Of a DNA stretch of 64,000 bases, positions 26,160 to 34,562 are shown in pieces. The position numbers and the translations under genes are program-made. The stretch spans positions 581,612 to 645,611 of the forward strand of contig NZ_LMIA01000001.1 in NCBI RefSeq assembly GCF_001428565.1, read 5' to 3'. The stretch comes from Nocardioides sp. Root190. Lineage in GTDB: Bacteria; Actinomycetota; Actinomycetes; Propionibacteriales; Nocardioidaceae. The notes under the pieces are model-generated. The model was not told where the DNA came from. It saw nothing but the letters and a program-made list of their open reading frames with translations, and did not search any database. Numbering within the stretch: the stretch's first letter is position 1; the number at the start of each line of letters is the position of its first letter.

Positions 26160-27820
26160 GCGGTGACTCCTTCAGGCTGGGTGGGGTGCTGGGCGGGGTG
26201 CTGGATTGGATTCGCTCGTTCGAGGACCTCGACGGTCCCGGCCCTGCCGTCGACGCGGACGAGGTCGCCGTCGCGCAGGACCTGGGTGCCGGTGCCGGTG
26301 TTCATGACGCAGGGGATGTCGAGCTCCCGGGCGACGACGGCGGCGTGGCTCATCAGCCCGCCGATGTCGACGACCAGTGCGCCGGACAGGAACATCAGGG
26401 AGACCCACGCGGGGTCGGTCGTGTGGGCGACGAGGATGTCGCCGTCCTCGACCTCGGCGCTCGACGGGTCGAGCGCCACGACGACGCGACCCTCGACCGT
26501 GCCGGGGCAGGCGCCGAGGCCCTGGAGCAGGGTCACCTCGCCGTCCGCGACCGGCACGAAGGGCAGTGGCTCCGGCTGACCGGTCCAGGCCGACGGGACC
26601 CTCAGCGACTGGTACTCCTCGCGCTGCGCCCGACGGCGGGCCACGACGCCCCGCAGGTCGTCGCGGTGGCGCAGCAGGTGGTCGGACAGCTCCGCGACGG
26701 TGAGGTACGACGCGTCGTCCGCACCGTCGATCCGTCCGATGGCGACCAGCTCGGCGCCGATCCGACGCGACGCGGCACGCAGGACGTCGAGGCTCTGCAG
26801 GTAGGACACCTTGCCCACGCCGCGCAGCGGAATGAAGCGACGGGCCAGACGGAGCACGACCCTCGCCTTCTGCCGACCCACCGGGCCGAGCGAGGCCATC
26901 AGGGCGGCCTCGGCACGTTGCCGCTCGGCGAGGTGCTCGGCGTCGCGGGCATCTGGTGCCTCGGAGTCGGCCTTGACGGCGTACTGCGCGACGATGCGCC
27001 GCACCGCCTCGGGGTCCTCGCGCCAGACGCGGGTGTCGACCTCGCCCTCGCCGGGACCGTGGTAGCCGTGCCGGCGCAGGAACTCCCCGAGCGGCAGGGT
27101 GCCGCGCGAGACGTGCCACAGGTCGAGCAGGACGACGTTCTCCTCGTGCGGGGTCCCGCGCAGCAGCGCGGAGGCATCGACCCCGGCCCGATCGGCCAGC
27201 TTGTCGAGCTGCTCCTGGACGGGCTGGATGGCGGCCGCGCTGATCAGCGCCTGGGCCGCGAGGTTCTCGGCGAAGCGCCGGTCCGCCTCGGCCGCGAGGC
27301 GCTGGAGCGACGCCAGGTCGAGCGAGTCGATGCGGGCGACCTCGGTGCGCCACCAGGCGTCCGTGCGCGCCCGGAGGTCCTCGATCCGATGGGCGATGCC
27401 GGCGAAGCTGCGGGGGTAGCGGGCGAGGATGAAGGGGACCCGGCGCAACGAGGGTCGAGCGACGTGGTCGGGTGGCACGAAGCCGAAGAAGTCGCGGGCC
27501 AGCGCTTCCCCGCTCTGACCGGGGACGAGGTCGCCGATCTCGCAGAGGAAGTCCACCCGCACCGCCATGCGGCCGAAGAAGGCGTTCGTGATGCGTTCTG
27601 CCGGATCGGCGGGGATCTGCATGCGGTCCGTCGCAAGAACGCCCATCGCGTGGAACGGCAGCCGCAGACCGGTCTCGCTCGCCGGCACCCAGGCGCTCGC
27701 TGTCAGCGGGGTCATCACGCCGGGCACTGCCTCGGCGAGATTGATCGAGGACCAGGACGAGCCTGCGGGAGCGGTCGCGTGGAGGACTGTCCCGTCCTCG
27801 TCGGTGGAGTGGTGCGGCAT
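26156..27820 (-). CDS. PEP-utilising/RPH-like protein lacking the ATP-binding domain (copy 3)
   Basis: A 554-residue protein and the first gene of the nine-gene operon. It has the helical substrate-type domain (NLAEAVPGVMTPLTASAW near the N-terminus, RRHGYHGPGEGE mid-protein) and a C-terminal phosphohistidine domain with LMSHAAVVARELDIPC, His492. Like copies 1 and 2 it lacks the ATP-grasp domain. GAAGGA precedes the ATG at 27820. The operator at 27831-27858 lies only 11 bases upstream, so a bound TetR protein would block expression of the entire operon. Confidence 0.86.
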   Translation of the reverse strand: MPHHSTDEDGTVLHATAPAGSSWSSINLAEAVPGVMTPLTASAWVPASETGLRLPFHAMGVLATDRMQIPADPAERITNAFFGRMAVRVDFLCEIGDLVPGQSGEALARDFFGFVPPDHVARPSLRRVPFILARYPRSFAGIAHRIEDLRARTDAWWRTEVARIDSLDLASLQRLAAEADRRFAENLAAQALISAAAIQPVQEQLDKLADRAGVDASALLRGTPHEENVVLLDLWHVSRGTLPLGEFLRRHGYHGPGEGEVDTRVWREDPEAVRRIVAQYAVKADSEAPDARDAEHLAERQRAEAALMASLGPVGRQKARVVLRLARRFIPLRGVGKVSYLQSLDVLRAASRRIGAELVAIGRIDGADDASYLTVAELSDHLLRHRDDLRGVVARRRAQREEYQSLRVPSAWTGQPEPLPFVPVADGEVTLLQGLGACPGTVEGRVVVALDPSSAEVEDGDILVAHTTDPAWVSLMFLSGALVVDIGGLMSHAAVVARELDIPCVMNTGTGTQVLRDGDLVRVDGRAGTVEVLERANPIQHPAQHPTQPEGVTA

Positions 27821-27830
27821 GCGATCGTCC

Positions 27831-27858
27831 TTCGTTTTTAATGGGATCTAAAAACGAA
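27831..27858. promoter_or_regulatory. 28-bp operator of the phosphotransferase operon
   Basis: TTCGTTTTTA-N8-TAAAAACGAA has perfect 10-bp arms and lies between the divergent RPH-like gene (start 27820) and TetR gene (start 27926). A second palindrome, TGTAC-GTT-GTACA at 27859-27871, follows immediately. Very AT-rich against the background, as expected for an operator/promoter region. Confidence 0.85.
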
Positions 27859-27925
27859 TGTACGTTGTACACTCAGCCTTGGCAAGAGGGAATTGTGACG
27901 AGCACCACGACAGCGGAGGAAAGCC

Positions 27926-28546
27926 ATGGCGCGGATCGCAGGGCTAGACGTCCCCGGCATCGTCAAGGCGGCCATCGCGATCGCCGACCGTGACGGCCTC
28001 GACAAGTTGACGATGCGACGGCTCTCGGCCGAGCTCGGCGTGACCCCGATGGCGACGTACAACCACGTCAGCGGCAAGGAGGAGCTGCTCGACCTGGTGC
28101 TCGACGAGTCGATCGGCCAGCTGGGCGTTGGCGATCCCGGGGACGACCCGGAGGCGGTGATCCTCGACTGGTTCCTCCGCCTGCACGACCTGCTGATCGA
28201 GCACCCGTCACTGGCGCAGGCCACCGCCGGACGGCGGATCGTCGGCCCCCAGGCAGGGCGTGCCGCGTTGGCCCTCAGCGAGATCGCTGAAGGGATCTGC
28301 CACGACCTGGACCGCGCCGCCGAGATGGTCGTCGCGGCGTTCTGGCTGACTCTCGGCAGCGGCCTGCACCGGGCGTCTCGCCATCCTGGCGGCTACGCGG
28401 CCGACCAGCACCCCGAGGACGAGCCGACCGGGACGGCACCCGCGGCCGAGCTCGCCCTTCGCGCCCGCGTGCTGGCCACCGCCGGCAGGGACGACCAGTT
28501 CCGCCGCAGCCTCGCGGTCCTGATCAAGGGCCACCTGTCCGGCTAG
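27926..28546 (+). CDS. TetR-family regulator of the phosphotransferase operon
   Basis: A 206-residue TetR-type repressor. The HTH region reads MRRLSAELGVTPMATYNHV (about residues 33-51), followed by a C-terminal domain resembling TetR_C types with large ligand pockets. It is divergent from the nine-gene operon with the operator 27831-27858 in between, so autoregulation and control of the operon are the simplest reading. Its end overlaps the convergent APH-like gene by four bases. Confidence 0.9.
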   Translation: MARIAGLDVPGIVKAAIAIADRDGLDKLTMRRLSAELGVTPMATYNHVSGKEELLDLVLDESIGQLGVGDPGDDPEAVILDWFLRLHDLLIEHPSLAQATAGRRIVGPQAGRAALALSEIAEGICHDLDRAAEMVVAAFWLTLGSGLHRASRHPGGYAADQHPEDEPTGTAPAAELALRARVLATAGRDDQFRRSLAVLIKGHLSG

Positions 28547-29739
28547 GGTGCCGCGACGTACGACCCGTGGTCAGCGATCGCATGCGCCAGTCGCTCGATG
28601 ATGAGGCGGCTGACGTCGTCCTCCTGCATCCGAGGCTGAAGCGCGCTGCGGCCCAGCACCGTCGTCCAGGTGTGGAACGGGTACATCAGGTTCTCGCGGT
28701 AGAGCCGCCGGGCGGTGTCCAGGTCGGGGACGACTCCCCCGGCCGCACCGAAGGCGTCGAGGTACATCGCCAGCAGGTCGTCCTCCCACGCCCGGCGGTC
28801 CTCGACGGTGAGCGCGGAGCCAATGGCATAGGCGACGTCGAAGGCCCACGAACCCTTCATGCAGACCTGCCAGTCCAGCAGGGTGACCGTTCCGTCGCCG
28901 GTCCGATAGGTGTTGCCGACGTGCGGATCCCCGTGCAGCAGGGTCAGGTCGCCCTCGCTGCTGGCCGACATCGAGCTCAGCAGGTTGGTCCAGAGGTGGC
29001 CGAGGTTGCGCTGCACGACGTCGGGGACCACGTCTGCCGAGCGCTCCACCCCGACCTCCACGCGACGCTTCATGTTGAGGAACGCGCTCGTGTTGTGGAA
29101 GTGGTCGATCGGTCGCTTGAGCCAGGCATGGTCCGTCAGGGCCTGCGCGTTGGACATGGACCCGTGGAAGCTCGCCATGCCGAGCAGGAGGCTCTCGATG
29201 TCGGACCGGGAGACCTGGCTGGTCGAGTGCAGGAAGGTCGCGGCCTGGGTGGTGGCGACGTCCTCCATCAACACGATCGATCGCCAGGACACGGGGTCCA
29301 CGTCGCCGAAGTAGCCCTGCGGTCCAGCCACGGTGAGACCGCCACGCAGATGGCAGTAGAAGAGCGGCTCGCCGTCGATGCAGCGGATCAGGCCCATGAA
29401 AAGCCGTTGCTGGAAGGTCGTCGTCAGCTTGGCGAACACCCGGTCAGGTAGTCCTGCAGCCTGGCCGGCGTCGTTGTAGGTGAGATCCAGGGTCGCGCGC
29501 GACGTCGTCTGGCTCGTCGCGCCATCGGCGGTGAAGCCGAGCACGCGAGCACCGGGAACCTCCCCACAGAGGGCACCGGTCAGCCACTCCTCGGTGAGGT
29601 CGCCCACCGAAGCGGGCACCGAGCGCAACCGACGCGACCCGGGGACCACCTCCGCCAGTCGGCAACCACCGGTGCTGGCCATTCGGCCCAGGGCCCGTGC
29701 CGCGGTCCGTGCCGGCGAGGGCGTGGTGTTGTTCGACAT
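28543..29739 (-). CDS. APH-family/EcKinase-like small-molecule kinase
   Basis: A 398-residue kinase-like protein of the APH superfamily, closer to the EcKinase/DUF1679 type than the one at 13088. The catalytic loop LLHGDPHVGNTY and the metal site LLDWQ are intact. The closest relative here is the protein at 52994-54184, which shares the same order of motifs (GEPLFYCHLR versus GESLFYNHAR; VLMEDV versus VLLEDL). It lies 46 bases behind the ferredoxin reductase gene in the same direction and is probably in that operon. Substrate unknown; hydroxylated lipids or steroids are plausible from family precedent. Confidence 0.82.
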   Translation of the reverse strand: MSNNTTPSPARTAARALGRMASTGGCRLAEVVPGSRRLRSVPASVGDLTEEWLTGALCGEVPGARVLGFTADGATSQTTSRATLDLTYNDAGQAAGLPDRVFAKLTTTFQQRLFMGLIRCIDGEPLFYCHLRGGLTVAGPQGYFGDVDPVSWRSIVLMEDVATTQAATFLHSTSQVSRSDIESLLLGMASFHGSMSNAQALTDHAWLKRPIDHFHNTSAFLNMKRRVEVGVERSADVVPDVVQRNLGHLWTNLLSSMSASSEGDLTLLHGDPHVGNTYRTGDGTVTLLDWQVCMKGSWAFDVAYAIGSALTVEDRRAWEDDLLAMYLDAFGAAGGVVPDLDTARRLYRENLMYPFHTWTTVLGRSALQPRMQEDDVSRLIIERLAHAIADHGSYVAAP

Positions 29740-29785
29740 TGCCTGGACTCCTGATCTGATCGAAAGGTGAAGGGACGCCGCACTC

Positions 29786-31063
29786 TCAGACGGAGGCGGC
29801 GAACTTCTCCGCGTGGGCGATCCGGCGCTTCTCGGCGAAGGCCAGGGCGTCGTCCCACGAGCCGCCCTTCATGATCTGGACGCGGTACTTCATGATCTCG
29901 GTCTGGCCGTTGACGGTGAGCGCACCGATCAGACGGTCACCGCGGCGGTAGAGGGCGACCCAGCGGCCACCGGCGGCGGGGTCGCCGTCGACCAGGAGCA
30001 CCTCGTCGGCATCAGGCGAGCCGACGAACTGGATCCGCACGTCGTACCAGTCGGACCAGAAGTACGGAACCGTGCCGTAGGCCTTGGCGTTCTCGGGGTC
30101 GAGCGCGTTCCGTGCGGCGGCCGCGCCCTGCTCGGCCGCAGCGGTCCAGTTCTCCATCCGCTGACGCTCGCCGAGGGTCGGGTTCATCCAGCTGGCGACG
30201 TCGCCGGCGGCGTACACGCCGGGAACGCCGGTCCACAGGTTCTCGTCACAGACGATGCCGCCGATGGTGCTGTCGATCATCAGCCCGGAGCCCTCGAGCC
30301 AGCCGACCGACGGGATGACGCCGATGCCGACGACGACCAGGTCGGCCTCGATCGTGGTGCCGTCGGCGAGGACGACGCGCTCGACCTTGCCGTCGCCCTC
30401 GATGGAGGCGACGCCGACGCCACAGCGCAGCGTGGTCCCGTTGAGCTCGTGCAGGGATGCGATCGCTGCGCCCATCTCGTGTCCCGTCGCCCGCACGAGC
30501 GGGGTCGGGAGCGCTTCGACGATGGTGGCCTCGAGACCGCGCTTGCGCGCCGTCGAGGCGAGCTCGGAGCCGATGAAGCCGGCGCCGATGACGACGGTCC
30601 GGGCTCCGGCCTCGAGCTTGTCGCGCACCGCGAGCGAGTCGTCGAGCGTGCGCAACGGGTGGACGCCGTCGAGGCCCTCGGCCCCGGGCAGCAGCCGGGC
30701 ATGCGCGCCGGTGGCGATGACGAGCAGGTCGTAGGGGATCTGCTCGTCGCCGACCGTCACCGTGCGTGCCTCGGTGTCGAGGGCCGTGGCGGGCTGGCCG
30801 AGGCGTACGTCGACGCCCAGCTCCTCGCGCATCGTCTCCTCGGTCCGGAACCACGGGACCTCCGGCAGCTCACCGCTGTCGTCGGCCGCCGCGAGGAACG
30901 CCTTCGAGAGCGGGGGGCGGTCGTAGGGCAGGTGGTCCTCGGCGCCGATCAGGACGATCTCACCGGTGAACCCGGTCTTGCGTGCGGCCTCGACCGCACG
31001 CAGGCCCGCGAGCGAGGCCCCGACGACGACCAGTCGACGCGGGTCGACGTCGGCCTGGCTCAT
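29786..31063 (-). CDS. FAD-dependent ferredoxin reductase
   Basis: A 425-residue flavoprotein of the putidaredoxin-reductase/ThcD type that passes electrons from NAD(P)H to a ferredoxin serving P450s or oxygenases. It has an N-terminal FAD motif (VVVGASLAGLRAVEAARKTG, about 12-31), a central NAD(P)H motif (VVIGAGFIGSELAS, about 152-165) and the C-terminal FAD site GVYAAGDVASW. The ATG at 31063 overlaps the ferredoxin stop as ATGA, so the two are made as a pair. Confidence 0.94.
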   Translation of the reverse strand: MSQADVDPRRLVVVGASLAGLRAVEAARKTGFTGEIVLIGAEDHLPYDRPPLSKAFLAAADDSGELPEVPWFRTEETMREELGVDVRLGQPATALDTEARTVTVGDEQIPYDLLVIATGAHARLLPGAEGLDGVHPLRTLDDSLAVRDKLEAGARTVVIGAGFIGSELASTARKRGLEATIVEALPTPLVRATGHEMGAAIASLHELNGTTLRCGVGVASIEGDGKVERVVLADGTTIEADLVVVGIGVIPSVGWLEGSGLMIDSTIGGIVCDENLWTGVPGVYAAGDVASWMNPTLGERQRMENWTAAAEQGAAAARNALDPENAKAYGTVPYFWSDWYDVRIQFVGSPDADEVLLVDGDPAAGGRWVALYRRGDRLIGALTVNGQTEIMKYRVQIMKGGSWDDALAFAEKRRIAHAEKFAASV

Positions 31064-31257
31064 GCGTCGACGATCTTCAGCGCCTCGGTCGGGCAGCCGG
31101 CGACGGCCTCCTCGACCTCCTGCAGCTCGCCGTCGCTGATCGTCTCCTTGAGCACGATCAGCTCGCCGTCGTCGTTGACCTCGAAGAAGTCGGGCGCGAG
31201 TGACTCGCAGATCCCCAGGCCCGTGCACTTGTCGAAATCGACCGTCACACACTTCAT
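31060..31257 (-). CDS. 3Fe-4S ferredoxin (P450 redox partner type)
   Basis: A 65-residue ferredoxin. Cys11, Cys17 and Cys55 form the pattern C-x5-C...C-P of the single-cluster [3Fe-4S] ferredoxins that partner actinobacterial P450s; the second Cys of the usual CxxCxxC series is replaced (CTGLGIC). I start at ATG 31257; the open frame extends upstream through non-conserved sequence. Nearest P450 genes are 20 and 30 kb away in this window, so this pair likely serves both, and perhaps the Rieske oxygenase. Confidence 0.92.
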   Translation of the reverse strand: MKCVTVDFDKCTGLGICESLAPDFFEVNDDGELIVLKETISDGELQEVEEAVAGCPTEALKIVDA

Positions 31258-31302
31258 CGTCTTCTCCGTTCTCAGGTCGGCGGCTCCGCCGGTTCCCTCG
31301 AT

Positions 31303-31318
31303 CATAACTTGAGTTATG
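31303..31318. promoter_or_regulatory. palindrome CATAACT-TG-AGTTATG upstream of ferredoxin operon
   Basis: Perfect 7-bp arms, 46 bases upstream of the ferredoxin start. The same motif in degenerate form lies at 58793-58808 between the SCP2 and TetR genes, so the TetR at 58890 is a good candidate to bind both. Confidence 0.7.
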
Positions 31319-31348
31319 CTCATTGGCGAGCCTGCGACAGAGATTTTC

Positions 31349-31360
31349 TTATCTGGATTA
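31349..31360. promoter_or_regulatory. copy of the TAATC-nn-GATTA motif
   Basis: TTATCTGGATTA followed by GATTTT matches the perfect copy at 45006-45017 in 10 of 12 positions. It lies between the CrtI-like stop at 31369 and the ferredoxin operon. A TTGACA box on the minus strand (31367-31372) adjoins it, though a matching -10 box is poor. Confidence 0.5.
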
Positions 31361-31368
31361 GATTTTTG

Positions 31369-32676
31369 TCAAGAAGCGACGGGCTGGAAGGCCGCGACGA
31401 TCTTGCCGACGACGATCTCCGCGGTCTCGGCGCAGGCGGTCGTGCCACCGTTGGCGTACTCCTTCACCGCGTCACCGACGTTCCACAGACCCACGAACGG
31501 GGTGTCGTGGGACATGTCGAAACCGGCAACCGCACGCTGCGGCGGCCAGCCGTCGCGCGTGGTGACCGTGCTGAGGATCCGCGCCCGCTCGTCGAAGCCG
31601 GGAATCGTGTCGCGCAGGTCCTCCATGAGCAGCTCGTACTCCGCGGCCTCGTCGAAGTCACCGACCGACGGCTTCGGCACAGCCGTGCCGACATAGAGGT
31701 TCCAGCCCTCGGGAGCCATCTCCGGACAGATGTCGGTGTAGTTCGCGATGTAGGCCAGGCGCCGCGAGGACGCGAAGCTCAACATGCCCGGGGCATCGAT
31801 CAGACGCTCCTGGCTGGCGAAGTTGACGGTGATCATCGCGGTCGGGCGGTCCGCACGCTTCACGGTCTCCTGGTAGTCGGCCGGGACATTGCCCTCGCCG
31901 AGCAGCCCGAGGGTCGCCGCGGGACCGACGTTGCTGATCACGATCGGCGCGCTGATGGTCTCGCCGCCGGCGAGGACGACGCCGGTGACCGTGTCGCCGT
32001 CGAGGAGGATCTGCTCGACCTCGGTCGAGAGTCGGATCTCGCCGCCGTCGCGCTCGATCGTCTCGGCCAGGCCCTTCCAGAGGCCGATCGTGCCCTCGGG
32101 GTGGAAGCCGAAGCGCTTGAACGCGCTCTTGCGGGTGAAGTAGGTGAGGAACACGCGGGCCGGCAGGTCCTCGGAACCGACGGCGAAGACCGAGGCGGCC
32201 ATGTTGCGGAAGATGCCGTGGACGCCCTCGTTCTTGGTGTACTTCGACACCCATTCCTGCAGCGTCACCTCGTCCTCGGGCAGCCCGTCGTCCTTGCGCG
32301 CGGCGCCGATGCCTCCGACGAGCTTGGCGCCCTGCCGGGTCAGCTTCTGCAGCAGGAAGCCCCAGCCGCCGCCGGTGACGTCGACGTCCTTGCCCTTGAT
32401 CCGGTAGAGGATCGGCGGGCTCGGCTCGCGGATGTCGAAGGGCGCGCCGACCTCGCGGCAGGTGCGCTCGGTGACACCACCGACCTCGATGACGATGGCG
32501 CCGTCGTTGACCTTGAAGCCGTCGACGTCAGTCGTCGATGCGCGCCCGCCGACCTTGTCGAGGCGCTCGACGACGAGCGTGCGGTAGCCCTGGTGCTGCA
32601 GGCGGGCGGCGGTGAAGAGTCCGCCCGCACCCGCTCCGATGACGATGGCGTCGTACGACGAATGGGTCGTGGTCAT
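31369..32676 (-). CDS. CrtI-like FAD-dependent desaturase/oxidoreductase
   Basis: A 435-residue flavoprotein with the FAD-binding motif VIGAGAGGLFTAARLQHQG (about 12-30), the following E-x-x-x-x-x-G-G-R element (ERLDKVGGRAST) and a C-terminal region GLWNVGDAVKEYANGG. It belongs to the phytoene desaturase/amine oxidase group and is shorter than the one at 14951. It is the last gene of an operon with ACAD, a membrane protein and a SnoaL-crotonase fusion. Desaturation of a cyclic or prenoid substrate is a plausible role. Confidence 0.87.
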   Translation of the reverse strand: MTTTHSSYDAIVIGAGAGGLFTAARLQHQGYRTLVVERLDKVGGRASTTDVDGFKVNDGAIVIEVGGVTERTCREVGAPFDIREPSPPILYRIKGKDVDVTGGGWGFLLQKLTRQGAKLVGGIGAARKDDGLPEDEVTLQEWVSKYTKNEGVHGIFRNMAASVFAVGSEDLPARVFLTYFTRKSAFKRFGFHPEGTIGLWKGLAETIERDGGEIRLSTEVEQILLDGDTVTGVVLAGGETISAPIVISNVGPAATLGLLGEGNVPADYQETVKRADRPTAMITVNFASQERLIDAPGMLSFASSRRLAYIANYTDICPEMAPEGWNLYVGTAVPKPSVGDFDEAAEYELLMEDLRDTIPGFDERARILSTVTTRDGWPPQRAVAGFDMSHDTPFVGLWNVGDAVKEYANGGTTACAETAEIVVGKIVAAFQPVAS

Positions 32677-32689
32677 TGCATTCTCCTGA

Positions 32690-33853
32690 TCAGTAAGAGC
32701 GCGGCAGGCCGAGCGAGGTCTGCGCGACGAAGTTGAGGACCATCTCCCGGCTGACCGGGGCGGTGCGCATGAGGCGGGTGACGAACCAGAGCTCGGACAG
32801 GCCGTACTCGTGGGAGAGGCCGTTGCCACCGTGGGTCTGGATCGCCTGGTCGAGGGCCTTCAGCGCAGCCTCCGCGCCGACGTACTTGGCGATGTTGGCC
32901 GCCTCCGCGGCACCGGAGTCGCCCTCGTCGTAGAGGACGGCGGCGTGCTGGGTGGCCAGCCGGGCGACTTCGACGTCGATGTGGGCAGCGGCGAGCGGGT
33001 GGGCGACGCCCTGGTGCTGCCCGATCGGGACCGACCAGACCTGGCGGGTCTTGGCGTAGTCGGCGGCCTTCTCCACGGCGTAGCGACCGACGCCCGAGGT
33101 GATCGCGCCGACCATGATCCGCTCGGGGTTGAGGGCGGCGAAGACCTGGCGGAGGCCGTTTCCGGCCTCACCCACCAGCCACTCGGGCTCGACGCGCACG
33201 TCGTCGAAGAAGACACTGAACTGCTTGTCCGGCGACACGATCGAGGTCGGGATCCTCTGGAAGCTCAGGCCCGGGGCATCGGTGGGCACGAGGAAGATCG
33301 AGAGCCTCTTCTTCTCCGGCGTCGACAGCTCCGCATCGCGGGTGACGACCAGGATGGCGTCGCACTGGTCGATCGCGGAGATGTAGTACTTCGACCCGCT
33401 GATCCGCCAGCCGTCGCCGTCGCGGGACGCCGTGGTGGAGACCTCGTGGCTGTTGGAGCCGGCGTCGGGCTCGGTGAGCCCGAAGGCCACCTTGCGCGTG
33501 CCAGCGGCGATGCCGGTGAGCCACTCCTGCTTCTGGTCCTCGGAACCGTGCGCGGCCAGCAGCGAGCCGATCATCGCCGGGGAGATCACCCACACCAGCA
33601 TCGGCATGCCGTGCGCCGAGAGCTCCTCCACGACGACCACGGCCTCCTGCATGCCGCCGCCACCGCCGCCGTACTCCTCGGGCAGGTGGACACCGAGCAG
33701 GCCGGCCTGACCGAGCTCGGCCCACAGCTCGGTGACGTCCTCGCCGGCGTGCGAGCGCTCGAGGAAGTACTTCTGGTCGTAGCGCGCACAGATCTTGGCG
33801 ACGGTCTCGCGGATGGCGCGGTGCTCGTCGGTGTCGCGGATGAGTCCGGGCAT
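32690..33853 (-). CDS. acyl-CoA dehydrogenase
   Basis: A 387-residue FAD enzyme of the acyl-CoA dehydrogenase family. The N-terminal domain (LPEEYGGGGGGMQEAVVVVE), the FAD-contacting FGLTEPDAGSNS (about 147-158) and the C-terminal helical bundle (QTHGGNGLSHEYGLSELW) are complete. The YEGTxEI segment carrying the usual catalytic Glu is not seen; the C-terminus reads RTAPVSREMVLNFVAQ instead, so the base must be placed elsewhere, as in other subgroups. The start at 33853 is two bases after the membrane protein stop. Confidence 0.92.
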   Translation of the reverse strand: MPGLIRDTDEHRAIRETVAKICARYDQKYFLERSHAGEDVTELWAELGQAGLLGVHLPEEYGGGGGGMQEAVVVVEELSAHGMPMLVWVISPAMIGSLLAAHGSEDQKQEWLTGIAAGTRKVAFGLTEPDAGSNSHEVSTTASRDGDGWRISGSKYYISAIDQCDAILVVTRDAELSTPEKKRLSIFLVPTDAPGLSFQRIPTSIVSPDKQFSVFFDDVRVEPEWLVGEAGNGLRQVFAALNPERIMVGAITSGVGRYAVEKAADYAKTRQVWSVPIGQHQGVAHPLAAAHIDVEVARLATQHAAVLYDEGDSGAAEAANIAKYVGAEAALKALDQAIQTHGGNGLSHEYGLSELWFVTRLMRTAPVSREMVLNFVAQTSLGLPRSY

Positions 33854-33855
33854 GT

Positions 33856-34548
33856 TCAGGCTCCTTGCGGGGTGGGGTCGAGGGTCTTGTTCGCCTGCGT
33901 GCAGGCCCACGCCATGACGAACAGGAAGACGCAGTACGTCGTCAGGGCGAGCCAGAAGACGAACAGGCCGTTCCACGCGAACGGGCCGGTCTTGAAGAAC
34001 CAGGCCAGGACGTCGGGGATGAACGAGAGGGCGACGAAGAAGTTCAGGAAGGCGACCCAGCGCGGGAAGAGTCCGGATCGGTCACGCAGGATCGCCACGC
34101 CCACGGCGACGTTCTGGACCATGAACGGCATGATCCCGGTGAACAGGAACAGGAAGGCCGCGTCGTTGAGGAGCACGATGTCGCTGTGGTCGCGGTCGCC
34201 ACGGAAGGCCGCGAGGGCGAAGATCAGCTGCGGGAAGAAGTTGATCAGCACCGTCGTCGCTGCGGCGATCAGCTGCACGAAGGCGAGCAGCGGGAAGCCC
34301 TTGTCCATCCGGTACAGGTGCACCGAGATCAGCGCCAGGAGCGGGATCATCAGCACCACCCCGAGCGAGGACAGCACGAAGCCGGCCCGCACCCTGCTGG
34401 CATCATCGAGGAAGAAGGCGACGACATCCGCCGTCGACTCCGAGGGGCCCATGGGCAGCGGCAGCATCCCGGCCACCAGCCACCCGATCAGCGTGACGAG
34501 CACCGCGAGAGGTCCGGTCAACGCCGCGTAGTCGGCAAGCTTCTTCAA
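33856..34548 (-). CDS. six-helix membrane protein, paralogue of 14191-14949
   Basis: A 230-residue integral membrane protein with about six hydrophobic helices; it aligns with the protein at 14191-14949 over RMDKGFPLLAFVQL and FPRWVAFLNFF. I start at a TTG (34548), which has AGGAGA eight bases upstream and begins the conserved part (LKKLADYAALTGPLAVLV); no ATG or GTG in the right place exists. It is embedded in an operon of lipid-oxidising enzymes. Function unknown. Confidence 0.75.
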   Translation of the reverse strand: MKKLADYAALTGPLAVLVTLIGWLVAGMLPLPMGPSESTADVVAFFLDDASRVRAGFVLSSLGVVLMIPLLALISVHLYRMDKGFPLLAFVQLIAAATTVLINFFPQLIFALAAFRGDRDHSDIVLLNDAAFLFLFTGIMPFMVQNVAVGVAILRDRSGLFPRWVAFLNFFVALSFIPDVLAWFFKTGPFAWNGLFVFWLALTTYCVFLFVMAWACTQANKTLDPTPQGA

Positions 34549-34562
34549 GGTGTCTCCTGTGC

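Noticed and set aside
31303-31318. KstR or KstR2 (cholesterol regulator) binding site
   Set aside because: The known KstR pattern has AAC-N2-GTT and KstR2 has CAAG-N2-CTTG; here AAC and GTT are four bases apart, so the site does not fit.
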